Assembly (NCBI RefSeq): GCF_018491765.1
Contig: NZ_JABWCU010000001.1
Location: forward strand, 124,001 to 188,000
Length of the DNA stretch: 64,000 nt
Source: Novosphingobium profundi
Lineage (GTDB): Bacteria > Pseudomonadota > Alphaproteobacteria > Sphingomonadales > Sphingomonadaceae
Direction of reading: 5' to 3'
The position numbers were made by a program, and so were the translations under genes. The number at the start of each line of letters is the position of its first letter. The stretch's first letter is position 1. The notes beneath the pieces are model-generated. The model did no database searches and was not told the DNA's origin. It worked only from the letters and a program-made list of their open reading frames with translations. This document shows, piece by piece, positions 41,651 to 49,497 of this stretch.

Positions 41651-43012
41651 TCAGGGATGCTTCAGCCAGCGTCCTGAATTCTCGAATTCCTGGCGGATTT
41701 CCGAGGATGCGGGCAAGTCGCTGGCGCGGTAGCGCGCATCGCCACCTTGCGCGCGCTGCTGCGCGGTATAGGCCGGCGCGGGCAGGCCGTCGCGCGGTTC
41801 GGAGCCCGCCTCGCCGCCGGAGCCGGGCGTCGCTTGCAAAGCTTTGTCCGCGCCTGCTCCCGGCGCGGCGAGCGGGGCCTTCCACGCGTAGCTCTGCTGG
41901 ACCACGAGGGGATCGGCGAGCGCGCTCTCGTCCCGGCCGTCGACGAGGACGGTGCGCGGATGCGGGCGCGCGGCGGGTTCACCACCGGCGTAGAGGTAGT
42001 GGAAAGTCGCCGCGTTGCCGGCAGGGCCTGCGAAGCTGTAGAAGCGGTGCGCGCCGATCGTGGTCAGCGCGTGGAGGCTCTGCGCCCAGTAGGGGTGGAC
42101 CTGGAGCGTGTGGTAGTGCGTGGCCAGCCCCACCGGGCGGTAGACCGCGCCCGAAAGCGCCTCGCGGGCGACGTCTTCGGCGCGGTTCCAGAAATAGGTC
42201 GCGGGCTTGCGCGCGAGCGAGCCGTCGCAGGTGAACGAGAACTGGCAGCCAGTGGGCTTTTCCGAGCCTTCGTAAACGACCCCGCACACAGTGTTCGGGT
42301 AGCTGGGGTGTGCAACGCGGTTGAGCACGACCTGGGCCACCGCGCGCTGGCCCGCGTCGGGTTCACTGGCGGCTTCGTAGTAGATCGCGCTGGTCAGACA
42401 TTGCAGCGCGCGGGTGCGGTCGGTGAACGAGCTGGTAAAGTGCACATCGAGAATGTGCAGCGCCTGCGCGGAGGGGCCGGGATCGAGCGCACTGCCGATC
42501 GTCATCGAGGCACCGGCAAGTCCCTTGCCCAGCACGACCTTGTCGGGTTCGAGATAGTAGAAGGCCGAGCCAGGGAAGCTCGAGCCCGCCTGTTCGAAGG
42601 GCATCGGATCGACCTCGAGCGCGCTCGAGCCTGCGTTCGCGACCGAGAAACGGTCCTCCCACGCGCTGGGCGAGGCGAAGGCGGGCAAGGCGACGACCGC
42701 GAGCAGTCCGGCTGCGAGGCGTTGCCGACGCTGACGGCGGGCGCGGGTGCGCGGATCGGTGGCCGCCGCGAGGCTGCCGCGAAAACCGCGTCGCCCCGGG
42801 CGGGTGATGCGTGCATGGAAATCCGCAGGCCGCCTGTCGCCGGGGGCGATCCAGTCGGGGGGTGCGGGGGGGGTAGGCACGGCTTGCTCTTGTCCTGTTG
42901 CTATCGGTGCACGCGCGATCTTGCGGCGCATACGCGGCTTGGCGCGCTTCCTATATAGGGACGTCGTCGGCGCAAGTCGTAGCGATGCACGCGACGTCCC
43001 GCTCCGGTACAT
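41651..43012 (-). CDS. Cell wall hydrolase, SleB family
   Basis: Peptidoglycan hydrolase of the Hydrolase_2/SleB type. Of up to 453 residues, the first about 95 are basic and cytosolic-looking. A hydrophobic anchor (LAAGLLAVVALPAFA) follows, and the catalytic domain starts near residue 205: LTSAIYYEAASEPDAGQRAV with the conserved Glu. VVLNRVAHPSYPNTVCGVVYEGS and CQFSFTCDG come next. The C-terminal 100 residues are Pro/Ala-rich. The start is uncertain: ATG at 43012 or 42931 (MRRKIARAPIA). It points away from the B12 operon. Confidence 0.85.
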   Translation of the reverse strand: MYRSGTSRASLRLAPTTSLYRKRAKPRMRRKIARAPIATGQEQAVPTPPAPPDWIAPGDRRPADFHARITRPGRRGFRGSLAAATDPRTRARRQRRQRLAAGLLAVVALPAFASPSAWEDRFSVANAGSSALEVDPMPFEQAGSSFPGSAFYYLEPDKVVLGKGLAGASMTIGSALDPGPSAQALHILDVHFTSSFTDRTRALQCLTSAIYYEAASEPDAGQRAVAQVVLNRVAHPSYPNTVCGVVYEGSEKPTGCQFSFTCDGSLARKPATYFWNRAEDVAREALSGAVYRPVGLATHYHTLQVHPYWAQSLHALTTIGAHRFYSFAGPAGNAATFHYLYAGGEPAARPHPRTVLVDGRDESALADPLVVQQSYAWKAPLAAPGAGADKALQATPGSGGEAGSEPRDGLPAPAYTAQQRAQGGDARYRASDLPASSEIRQEFENSGRWLKHP

Positions 43013-43109
43013 CTGCGTCCTCTTACGCCCGATTCCTTAAGAATGCCTCTGCATCGCGGCCAAGGGGCTCTGCGAGGAACCTGCGTTCGGTTGCAATTGG
43101 CGGGCGCCG

Positions 43110-43320
43110 GTTCTAAAGGCGCGCCCACGCCACGGGTTGTCCGCGTCGGGCCTTAGGCCCTTGCGGACCTAAGAGGGAAGCCGGTTTCCAATCCGGCGCT
43201 GCCCCCGCAACTGTGACCGGGGAGCAGCCCCTTGCTCCAAGCGCCACTGAGCAATCGGGAAGGCCGCAAGGGACTGCGTCGATCCGGCAAGCCAGGAGAC
43301 CTGCCCGGGGTCGTCGTTTG
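43110..43320 (+). promoter_or_regulatory. Cobalamin riboswitch
   Basis: Adenosyl- or methylcobalamin-sensing leader of btuB. Conserved elements are in order: AAGAGGGAAGCCGGT (43169-43183) and CCGCAACTGTGACCGGGG (about 43205-43222). GCCACTGAGCA (about 43243) then GGGAAGGCCGCAAGG follow, and the B12 box AAGCCAGGAGACCTGCC ends at 43305. Downstream, CTGCCC (43301-43306) plus GGGTC (43308-43312) can pair with GACCC (43336-43340) and GGGCAG (43343-43348). That stem competes with the B12 box and probably forms the expression platform. High B12 is expected to lower btuBFCD expression. Confidence 0.95.
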
Positions 43321-43430
43321 CAAGCGGGGCGAGGGGACCCGTGGGCAGCGGTATGGGGCGCCAGCGGGACCGGCGCGGACCTTCCGCCAGGAACGGCACG
43401 ATCGTTCAGGGGGGTCCGGGGGTTTTTGAC

Positions 43431-45284
43431 ATGAAGTACCGCTATTTTCTGGGCGCAGCCGCACTTGCGGCCGGTCCGGCCACGTCCGCTTTCGCCGAAG
43501 ATGCAACGAAGTTCGACACCGCCGACACCGGCATCGTGGTGACCGCGACGCGCACCGAGACCCCGCGCAGCGAAGTCGGCCAGGCCGTCAGCGTCGTCAC
43601 CCGCGCCGAGATCGAGGCGACCCAGGCGACCACCGCGAGCGAGGTCCTCGCGCGGCTTCCGGGCGTGCAGGTGACCAATGCCGGCGGCTTCGGCCAGCCC
43701 TCGAGCGTCTTCATCCGCGGCGCCGAGAACGCGCAGAGCCTCGTCCTCATCGATGGCGTGCGCGTCAACGATCCGGGTGACGTGGGCGGCGGCTTCGACT
43801 TCGGCACGCTCACCATCGGCCAGTTCGATCGCGTCGAGGTCGTGCGCGGGTCCTCGGGCGTGCTCTACGGCAGCCGCGCGATCGGCGGCGTGATCAACCT
43901 CATCACCCAGCGCCCGACCGAGGATTGGCACGCGCGTGCGAGCGCCGAATACGGCTGGCGCGACCGCCGCCAGGTGAGCGCCTCGGCCGCCGGCCTCGTC
44001 GGTCCGGTCGGGCTGACGCTCGGCGGCAACTGGCTCAAGGGCGATGGCTACTCGGCCTTCAACGAGGATCGCGGCGCCACCGAGAAGGACGGCTTCGAGA
44101 GCAAGAGCCTGAACGCGCGCGCCGAAGTCGAACTGGCCGAGGGCCTCTCGGTCGACGGTGGTACTTTCTGGACCCGCGCCAACTACGACTACGACAACAG
44201 CGGCGCCGATGCGCTCAACCTCGGGCTCAAGCGCGATCTCACCGGCTATGCCAACATCCGCTATGCCGGGCTCGACGACCGGCTGAAGGCGCGCGTGGGC
44301 TATGGCGTGATCGACACCCGCCGCATTTCGGACGACGCGGTCTGGGGGCCTTACGAGACCAATGGCAAGAACCAGCGCGTCGAGGGGCAGGTCGAGTTCA
44401 CTCCCGTCGAACTCGTCAGCGTGCTCCTCGGCGCCGAGACCGAGAAGCAGGACTTCACCGACAACTACGGTTCGGACGATTCGATGTCGATCGACAGCGC
44501 CTTCGGCAACCTCACGCTGCGTCCGGTAACCGGCCTGACGCTGAACGCAGGCCTGCGCTACGACGACAATTCGCAGTTCGGCGACCGCACGACATTCGCC
44601 GCCAACGGTGCCTATGCGCTCGCGGGTGAGGGCGGCCCGGTGCTGCGCGCCAGCTACGGCGAAGGCTTCAAGGCGCCCTCGCTCTACCAGCTCTACACCA
44701 ACGCGGGTTACCGCGCGCTCAAGCCTGAAACCTCGACCAGCTGGGACGCTGGGGTCGAGCAGCCCTTCGCCGGGGGCAAGGGAACGTTCTCGCTCACCTG
44801 GTTCGAGCGCCGGACGAAGAACCTGATCGATTACGATTACGATCAGTGGAACTACTATAATATCGGCCGCGCCCGGGCGAAGGGGCTCGAGCTTGGCATG
44901 CAGGTGCTGGGCTGGCAGGGTTTCGACGTGAACTTCGCCTATACCTATCTCGATGCGGTCAACCGCGAGACCGGGGCCCGTCTGCCGCGCCGCGCCAAGA
45001 ACAACATGACCTTCGGCATCGACCGTGCCTTCGCGGTGAACCCCTATGGCGGCTTGCGCCTGGGCGGCGAACTGCGCATCGGCGGCGCGCGCTGGGACGA
45101 TGCGGACAACACGCAATGGGTCGAGGGACACACCCTGGTCAATTTGCGCGGCTCCTACGCGGTGCGCCGTAATCTGGAAGTCTTCGCGCGCGTCGAGAAC
45201 CTCTTCGACGAGCACTACGAAGTGGTGCGTACCTACGGCACGCCCGGCCGCTCGGCCTATGCGGGCCTGCGCGTGAAGATGTGA
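43431..45284 (+). CDS. btuB: TonB-dependent vitamin B12 receptor BtuB
   Basis: Outer-membrane transporter that brings cobalamin into the periplasm using TonB energy. The 617-residue product has a signal peptide (FLGAAALAAGPATSAFA), a TonB box in the DTGIVVTATR segment and a plug domain (RLPGVQVTNAGGFGQPSSVFIRG). A 22-strand-type barrel follows, ending in the conserved NLFDEHYEVVRTYGTPGRSAYAGLRVKM-like C-terminus. The ATG at 43431 was chosen because it starts the signal peptide and follows a GGGGG-rich site; sequence upstream is the riboswitch. It overlaps btuF by four bases (GTGA). Confidence 0.93.
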   Translation: MKYRYFLGAAALAAGPATSAFAEDATKFDTADTGIVVTATRTETPRSEVGQAVSVVTRAEIEATQATTASEVLARLPGVQVTNAGGFGQPSSVFIRGAENAQSLVLIDGVRVNDPGDVGGGFDFGTLTIGQFDRVEVVRGSSGVLYGSRAIGGVINLITQRPTEDWHARASAEYGWRDRRQVSASAAGLVGPVGLTLGGNWLKGDGYSAFNEDRGATEKDGFESKSLNARAEVELAEGLSVDGGTFWTRANYDYDNSGADALNLGLKRDLTGYANIRYAGLDDRLKARVGYGVIDTRRISDDAVWGPYETNGKNQRVEGQVEFTPVELVSVLLGAETEKQDFTDNYGSDDSMSIDSAFGNLTLRPVTGLTLNAGLRYDDNSQFGDRTTFAANGAYALAGEGGPVLRASYGEGFKAPSLYQLYTNAGYRALKPETSTSWDAGVEQPFAGGKGTFSLTWFERRTKNLIDYDYDQWNYYNIGRARAKGLELGMQVLGWQGFDVNFAYTYLDAVNRETGARLPRRAKNNMTFGIDRAFAVNPYGGLRLGGELRIGGARWDDADNTQWVEGHTLVNLRGSYAVRRNLEVFARVENLFDEHYEVVRTYGTPGRSAYAGLRVKM

Positions 45285-46156
45285 GGATGCGCCTGTCCCC
45301 GGCCGCCGTGCTGCTGGCGGCAACGCTGCTCGCGGGCTGCAGCGCCAGCCCTGCGCCGCACGCGCCGGCCGGGGACGGGCATCCCACCATCGTCTCGCTC
45401 AACCCCTGCACCGATGCGGTGCTCGCCGAAGTGACCCGGCCCGGGCAATTGCTGGCGATCTCGGGCTACAGCCACGATCCGCAGAGCAGTTCGATGGGGG
45501 TGGCCGTGGCCGCGCGTTATCGCGGGGTCTCGGGCTCGGTCGAGGAAGTCGCCGCGCTCGCGCCCGACGTGGTGGTGGCGGGCAGTTTCATGCCCCCCAC
45601 CACGCAGCAGGCGCTCAAGGACCTGGGGATCGAGGTCGTGCTCGAGCCAATCGTCTCGGACATCGCGGGGGTGCGCGCGCAAGTGCGCGAATTGGCGGCG
45701 CTGAGCGGCGATGCGCCTGCGGGCGAACGCCTCGTCGGCCGGATCGACGCCGCGCTGGCGCAAAGCGCCGCGCCGCCCGGCTGGACGCCGGTGCCCGCGC
45801 TGGTGTGGGAATCGGGCGGGCTCGTCGCGGGTGACGACACGTTGGTGGTCGATCTCCTCAAGCACACCGGCTTCGTCAATTCGGCGAGCGCGCGCGGGTT
45901 GCACCAGGCCGAGTTTCTCCCACTCGAGAAGGTCGTCGCCGATCCGCCGCGCGTGGTCTTCGCGGTCGGCAACCCGCTTGCCGAGGAAGACCGCATGCTC
46001 CATCACCCGGTGCTTGCCGATATGAAGGACATGATGCGCTTCCCGCTTTCCCGCAACCTGCTGTGGTGCGGCGGCCCGACCGTGCCGCGGCTGCTCGAAC
46101 GCCTGCACGCCGCGCGCGAGGACTTTCGCATGCGCCGAGAGGAAGGCGCACGGTGA
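45281..46156 (+). CDS. btuF: Cobalamin-binding lipoprotein BtuF
   Basis: Periplasmic-side binding protein that hands B12 to the BtuCD importer. The 291-residue product starts at GTG 45281 (or ATG 45287). Its lipobox LLAGC places a lipidated Cys near residue 20, so it is membrane-tethered rather than soluble as in E. coli. The class III fold is indicated by HPTIVSLNPCTDAVLAEV at the start, a long bridging helix and the VVFAVGNPLAEEDRML region. Overlap with btuB and btuC by GTGA on both sides shows tight coupling. Confidence 0.88.
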   Translation: MRMRLSPAAVLLAATLLAGCSASPAPHAPAGDGHPTIVSLNPCTDAVLAEVTRPGQLLAISGYSHDPQSSSMGVAVAARYRGVSGSVEEVAALAPDVVVAGSFMPPTTQQALKDLGIEVVLEPIVSDIAGVRAQVRELAALSGDAPAGERLVGRIDAALAQSAAPPGWTPVPALVWESGGLVAGDDTLVVDLLKHTGFVNSASARGLHQAEFLPLEKVVADPPRVVFAVGNPLAEEDRMLHHPVLADMKDMMRFPLSRNLLWCGGPTVPRLLERLHAAREDFRMRREEGAR

Positions 46157-47121
46157 CGAACCTCAAGCTCAATCTTTCGCTTCTCGTCGGCGTCGTGCTC
46201 GCCGCCGCGCTCTCGCTGCTCGCCGGGCGCGTCTGGATCGATCCCCTGACGCCCGACACGCACAACGCCGCGCTGATCCTGACCCAGCTGCGCCTGCCTC
46301 GCGCGGTGCTGGCGGTGACGCTGGGGGCGGGGCTGGGCCTCACCGGCGCGGCGATGCAGGCCTACTTGCGCAACCCGCTCGCCGATCCCGGTCTCTTCGG
46401 CATCGCGCCGGGCGCGGCGCTGGGCGCCGTGCTGAGCTTCTGGACCGGCTACGCGGCCTCGCCCTGGCTGCTTCCGGTCTTTGCGCTTATCGGCGCCTCG
46501 GGGGCGATGCTCCTGCTTGCGCTGATCGCGGGGCGGGGCGGCGGGGTCGCGCTTTTCACGCTTGCAGGGTTGATGGTCTCCAGCCTTGCCGGGGCGCTGA
46601 TGAGCCTGGCGATCTCGCTTTCGCCCTCGCCCTTCGCGATGACCGAGATCGTCACCTGGATGATGGGTGCGCTCGCCGACCGTTCGTGGCGCGAGGTGAC
46701 GATCGCGCTGCCCTGCACCATAGCGGGGGCCTTCGTCATCGCCTCGGCGCGGCGCAGCCTCGATGCGCTGACGCTGGGTGAGAGCGCGGCGCGTTCGTTG
46801 GGCGTCGACCCGTTGGTGTTGCAGATCCAGATGATCGTGGGCGTGGGCCTCATCATCGGCTCGGGGGTGGCGGTTGCCGGGATCATCGGTTTCGTCGGGC
46901 TGATGGTGCCCCACCTCGTGCGCCCGCTGACCGACCGGCGGCCGAGCTCGCTGCTGCTCCCCAGCAGTCTGGCCGGCGCGCTGCTGCTGGTGGTGGCCGA
47001 TTGCCTGTGCCGGGTGCTGCCCTTGTCGAGCGGCGAGCTGCGCCTGGGCATTGCGCTCAGCCTGCTGGGCACGCCGTTCTTCCTCCACCTGCTGCTGCGG
47101 CTGCGCCGGGGCATGTTGTGA
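46153..47121 (+). CDS. btuC: Cobalamin ABC importer permease BtuC
   Basis: Inner-membrane permease of the FecCD/BtuC family. The 322-residue product starts with GTG at 46153, overlapping btuF. About ten hydrophobic helices include the conserved RLPRAVLAVTLGAGLGLTGAAMQ, NPLADPGLFGIAPGAALGA and GFVGLMVPHLVR motifs. The last contacts the ATPase. btuD begins 13 bases later. Confidence 0.93.
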   Translation: MTNLKLNLSLLVGVVLAAALSLLAGRVWIDPLTPDTHNAALILTQLRLPRAVLAVTLGAGLGLTGAAMQAYLRNPLADPGLFGIAPGAALGAVLSFWTGYAASPWLLPVFALIGASGAMLLLALIAGRGGGVALFTLAGLMVSSLAGALMSLAISLSPSPFAMTEIVTWMMGALADRSWREVTIALPCTIAGAFVIASARRSLDALTLGESAARSLGVDPLVLQIQMIVGVGLIIGSGVAVAGIIGFVGLMVPHLVRPLTDRRPSSLLLPSSLAGALLLVVADCLCRVLPLSSGELRLGIALSLLGTPFFLHLLLRLRRGML

Positions 47122-47134
47122 AGCGAGCTGTCTG

Positions 47135-47917
47135 ATGGGAATGGGAACGCGCGAGCTCAGCGTCGAGGGGCGCCTGCACGAGGTCACGATCCAGTGCCGG
47201 CGCGGGTTGGTGACGGCGATCTGCGGACCCAACGGCGCGGGCAAGTCGACGCTGCTGTCGTGCCTTGCCGACCTCCAGCCGGTCACTTCGGGCAGCGTGA
47301 GGCTGGGCGGACGGCCGATGGCGTTCTCGTCACCGCGTGAGCGCGCGCGCTGGCTCGGCTACCTGCCGCAGAGCCCGGAGGTCGCCTGGGACGTTGCGGT
47401 CGAGGTGCTCGTCTCGCTTGGCCGCCTGCCCTGGAGCGACGCGCCCGCCGGCGAGAACGCGCAGGCGATCGAGGACGCGATCGCGGCGATGGACCTCGAG
47501 GAGCTGCGCCACCGACCGGTCTCGCGGCTCTCGGGCGGTGAGCGCGCCCGCGCGCTGATGGCGCGCGTGCTGGCGACCCGGCCCGGCTGGCTGCTCGCCG
47601 ACGAACCGCTCGCCAGCCTTGACCTCGGCCATGGGGCCGCGCTGATGCGCCGCTTTCGCCAGCAGGCGCAGCAGGGGCGCGGGGTGGTGCTGGTGCTCCA
47701 CGACCTTGCCACCGCGATGAACCACGCCGATCACGTCGTCGTGCTCGACAAGGGCCGGGTGGTCGCCGAAGGCGTTCCCGAAGTCGCGCTGACGCAGGAG
47801 CTGATCAGCCGCGTGTGGAAATGCCGCGCCCGCTGGCTCGGCGACCCGGGCGAACGGGCCCTTTCGGTCGCCTCGCCGTCCCCAGTCATGGAACGCGGCC
47901 TGCGCCCGCTCGACTGA
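47135..47917 (+). CDS. btuD: Cobalamin ABC importer ATPase BtuD
   Basis: ATPase driving B12 import through BtuC. The 260-residue product has Walker A GPNGAGKST (31-39), a Q-loop at GYLPQSPEVAW, the signature RLSGGERARA, Walker B WLLADEPLASLD and the switch His in LVLHDLATA. The start MGMGTREL at 47135 is used; ATG 47141 is equally possible. It is the last gene of the riboswitch-controlled unit; no B12 biosynthesis or TonB gene follows. Confidence 0.93.
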   Translation: MGMGTRELSVEGRLHEVTIQCRRGLVTAICGPNGAGKSTLLSCLADLQPVTSGSVRLGGRPMAFSSPRERARWLGYLPQSPEVAWDVAVEVLVSLGRLPWSDAPAGENAQAIEDAIAAMDLEELRHRPVSRLSGGERARALMARVLATRPGWLLADEPLASLDLGHGAALMRRFRQQAQQGRGVVLVLHDLATAMNHADHVVVLDKGRVVAEGVPEVALTQELISRVWKCRARWLGDPGERALSVASPSPVMERGLRPLD

Positions 47918-48006
47918 GGCGGCTGGTTGGCGGATTGGCGCCCTTGTTGGTTGTTCATGGGGCGTGCTGCCTTGCTCCTAATCGGTCGTTGGTTCAGACT
48001 TTGCAA

Positions 48007-48366
48007 ATGAACGAGAATCATTGGGTGTGGCCGGAGCGACGCGATCTTTACTATGCTTGCCTGATCCTAGCCGATCCCCAAACCAGCACAGCTCGAGCCA
48101 GCGAAGCGGCGGAAACGCTGTTGAACGATATAGAGCTTTATGACGATCCCCATCAGGGTAAAGGTACTTGGCTTTTTCCTGACGAATTACCTGTCGCCGA
48201 TGACCTTGCGTTTAAGCTCCATGCACTCGCTGGCGCTGAGACATCAGGGGACTGGGGGCATGCTATCATAGGGCACCCCTCGTGGCCTAAGATCTGTGCT
48301 GATGCTCAGCACCTGATTGAGCTGATTCAACACAACGGACAAGGTGCGGCAAGAAACGTCCGGTAA
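48007..48366 (+). CDS. Orphan hypothetical protein, low GC
   Basis: Function not recognised. The 119-residue product starts MNENHWVWPERRDLYYACL, is acidic and probably cytosolic, with no signal peptide or membrane helix. Its base composition is clearly lower in G/C than the neighbours and it uses codons rare here (CTA, TTA, ATA), suggesting recent transfer. There is no strong ribosome binding site. It sits alone between the B12 unit and an oxygenase gene. Confidence 0.6.
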   Translation: MNENHWVWPERRDLYYACLILADPQTSTARASEAAETLLNDIELYDDPHQGKGTWLFPDELPVADDLAFKLHALAGAETSGDWGHAIIGHPSWPKICADAQHLIELIQHNGQGAARNVR

Positions 48367-48711
48367 AGGCAATCTGCCTTCGAAAACCGGACATTCGCCT
48401 ACCGGCCCAGACGGCAAATGGAGCTCGAGCGGCGCTGCCCCTCGAAACGGTCGCGTTCTCCTTTCGTCACAGGTCTCGTCCGGCTGGGCCGATCTTCGTG
48501 TGAAATGCTCCGCGTTCGTCCGGAGGCGGTCGTGTTCGCTCTATAATGGATAGCGAACGAGAGCAGGCGCGGGGTCAGGGCTTCGCGACCGCAGGGACGG
48601 AACGAGACAGGCTGCGGGGCGATTTGCCTTGCGGTGCACGCCGATCCTTCGCTCCGCCCGTGGCGGCGACGCCGGTTTCTTGACCTATTTGAAGAGAGTG
48701 CACAGCCAACC
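48367..48711 (+). promoter_or_regulatory. Upstream region of oxygenase gene with palindromic -10 site
   Basis: 345 bases without a credible gene. TATAAT (48542-48547), a perfect -10 box, lies within an inverted repeat: GTTCGCT (48534-48540) and AGCGAAC (48552-48558), 11 bases apart. A regulator bound there would cover the promoter. No clear -35 box is 16-18 bases upstream. The next start codon is about 160 bases away. Confidence 0.5.
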
Positions 48712-49410
48712 ATGTCCAGCCCGATCCATCAGCGCGCGCGCGAAGCCGCCGCGTCGGTCAACTCGGACCTCGTGCAGATCGCCAAGATCTTCCCGACCCC
48801 GCTCGCCAGTATCGTGCATCCAGAGGCCGAACGGCTCTGCCGCGAACTGACCGAGGTCATCCTCGCGCACGAGGCGGCCGATCCAGGTGTCAGCCATAGC
48901 AACCAGGGCGGCTGGCAGTCGCAGGACGATTTCCTCGCCTGGAGCGGCGAGGCGGGAGCCGAGCTGGTCGCCTTCGCGATCGCCTTCGCCAACCGCATGT
49001 CGGCCGTGCTCGATCCGGCCCACGGATTGGTCGCGGCCGATCTCGACTGGGCTTTCAACGCCTGGGCCAACGTCAACCGGTCGGGCCACGGCAACGTCAG
49101 CCACGCGCACCCGGGGGCCTATTGGTCGGCGGTCTACTGGGTCGACGACGGGCGGGAGCCGGGCGAAGAGGATTGCGGCGGCGAGCTGGAGTTCCTCGAC
49201 CCGCGCGGCTCGATGCCGCTCATGCTCGCGCCCAGCATCAAGATGCGGATCGAGGGCTGCCTGCTGGCGGGGCTTCGCCACCAGGTGAGCCCGAAGTCGG
49301 GCACCTTGGTGCTGTTCCCGTCGTGGCTGCTGCATCAGGTCGCGGTGTTCACGGGCAAGCGCCCGCGCATCTCGATCGCGATCAACCTCGTACCGCCCAT
49401 GGCGGGCTGA
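48712..49410 (+). CDS. Putative 2-oxoglutarate/Fe(II) oxygenase
   Basis: The 232-residue product resembles the TIGR02466/2OG-FeII_Oxy_5 group. A helical N-terminal part is followed by a double-stranded beta-helix core with NVSHAHPGAYWSAVYWVDDG (His131, His133), GTLVLFPSWLLHQV (distal His208) and a following Arg in KRPRISIAINL that would hold 2-oxoglutarate. The substrate is unknown; members are often linked to hydroxylation of peptides or small molecules. The classical HxD pair is not obvious, so the iron ligands need checking. The start at 48712 gives MSSPIHQ; expression probably depends on the palindromic promoter upstream. Confidence 0.75.
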   Translation: MSSPIHQRAREAAASVNSDLVQIAKIFPTPLASIVHPEAERLCRELTEVILAHEAADPGVSHSNQGGWQSQDDFLAWSGEAGAELVAFAIAFANRMSAVLDPAHGLVAADLDWAFNAWANVNRSGHGNVSHAHPGAYWSAVYWVDDGREPGEEDCGGELEFLDPRGSMPLMLAPSIKMRIEGCLLAGLRHQVSPKSGTLVLFPSWLLHQVAVFTGKRPRISIAINLVPPMAG

Positions 49411-49434
49411 GCGCCGACGCCGCGAGGCGACGTG

Positions 49435-49473
49435 AAAAAGGCCCGGACGGCGTGGAAGCCGTCCGGGCCTTTT
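49435..49473. terminator. Bidirectional terminator
   Basis: AAAAAGGCCCGGACGGC pairs with GCCGTCCGGGCCTTTT across a short loop. It has A and T runs at its two ends and lies between the converging oxygenase and peptidase genes. Confidence 0.93.
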
Positions 49474-49497
49474 ACGTGTTCGGGGTCTTGGCCGCGC

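Noticed and set aside
48344..48553. 69-codon plus-strand frame after the low-GC gene
   Set aside because: No ribosome binding site, no protein-like pattern, and it runs through the palindromic promoter.
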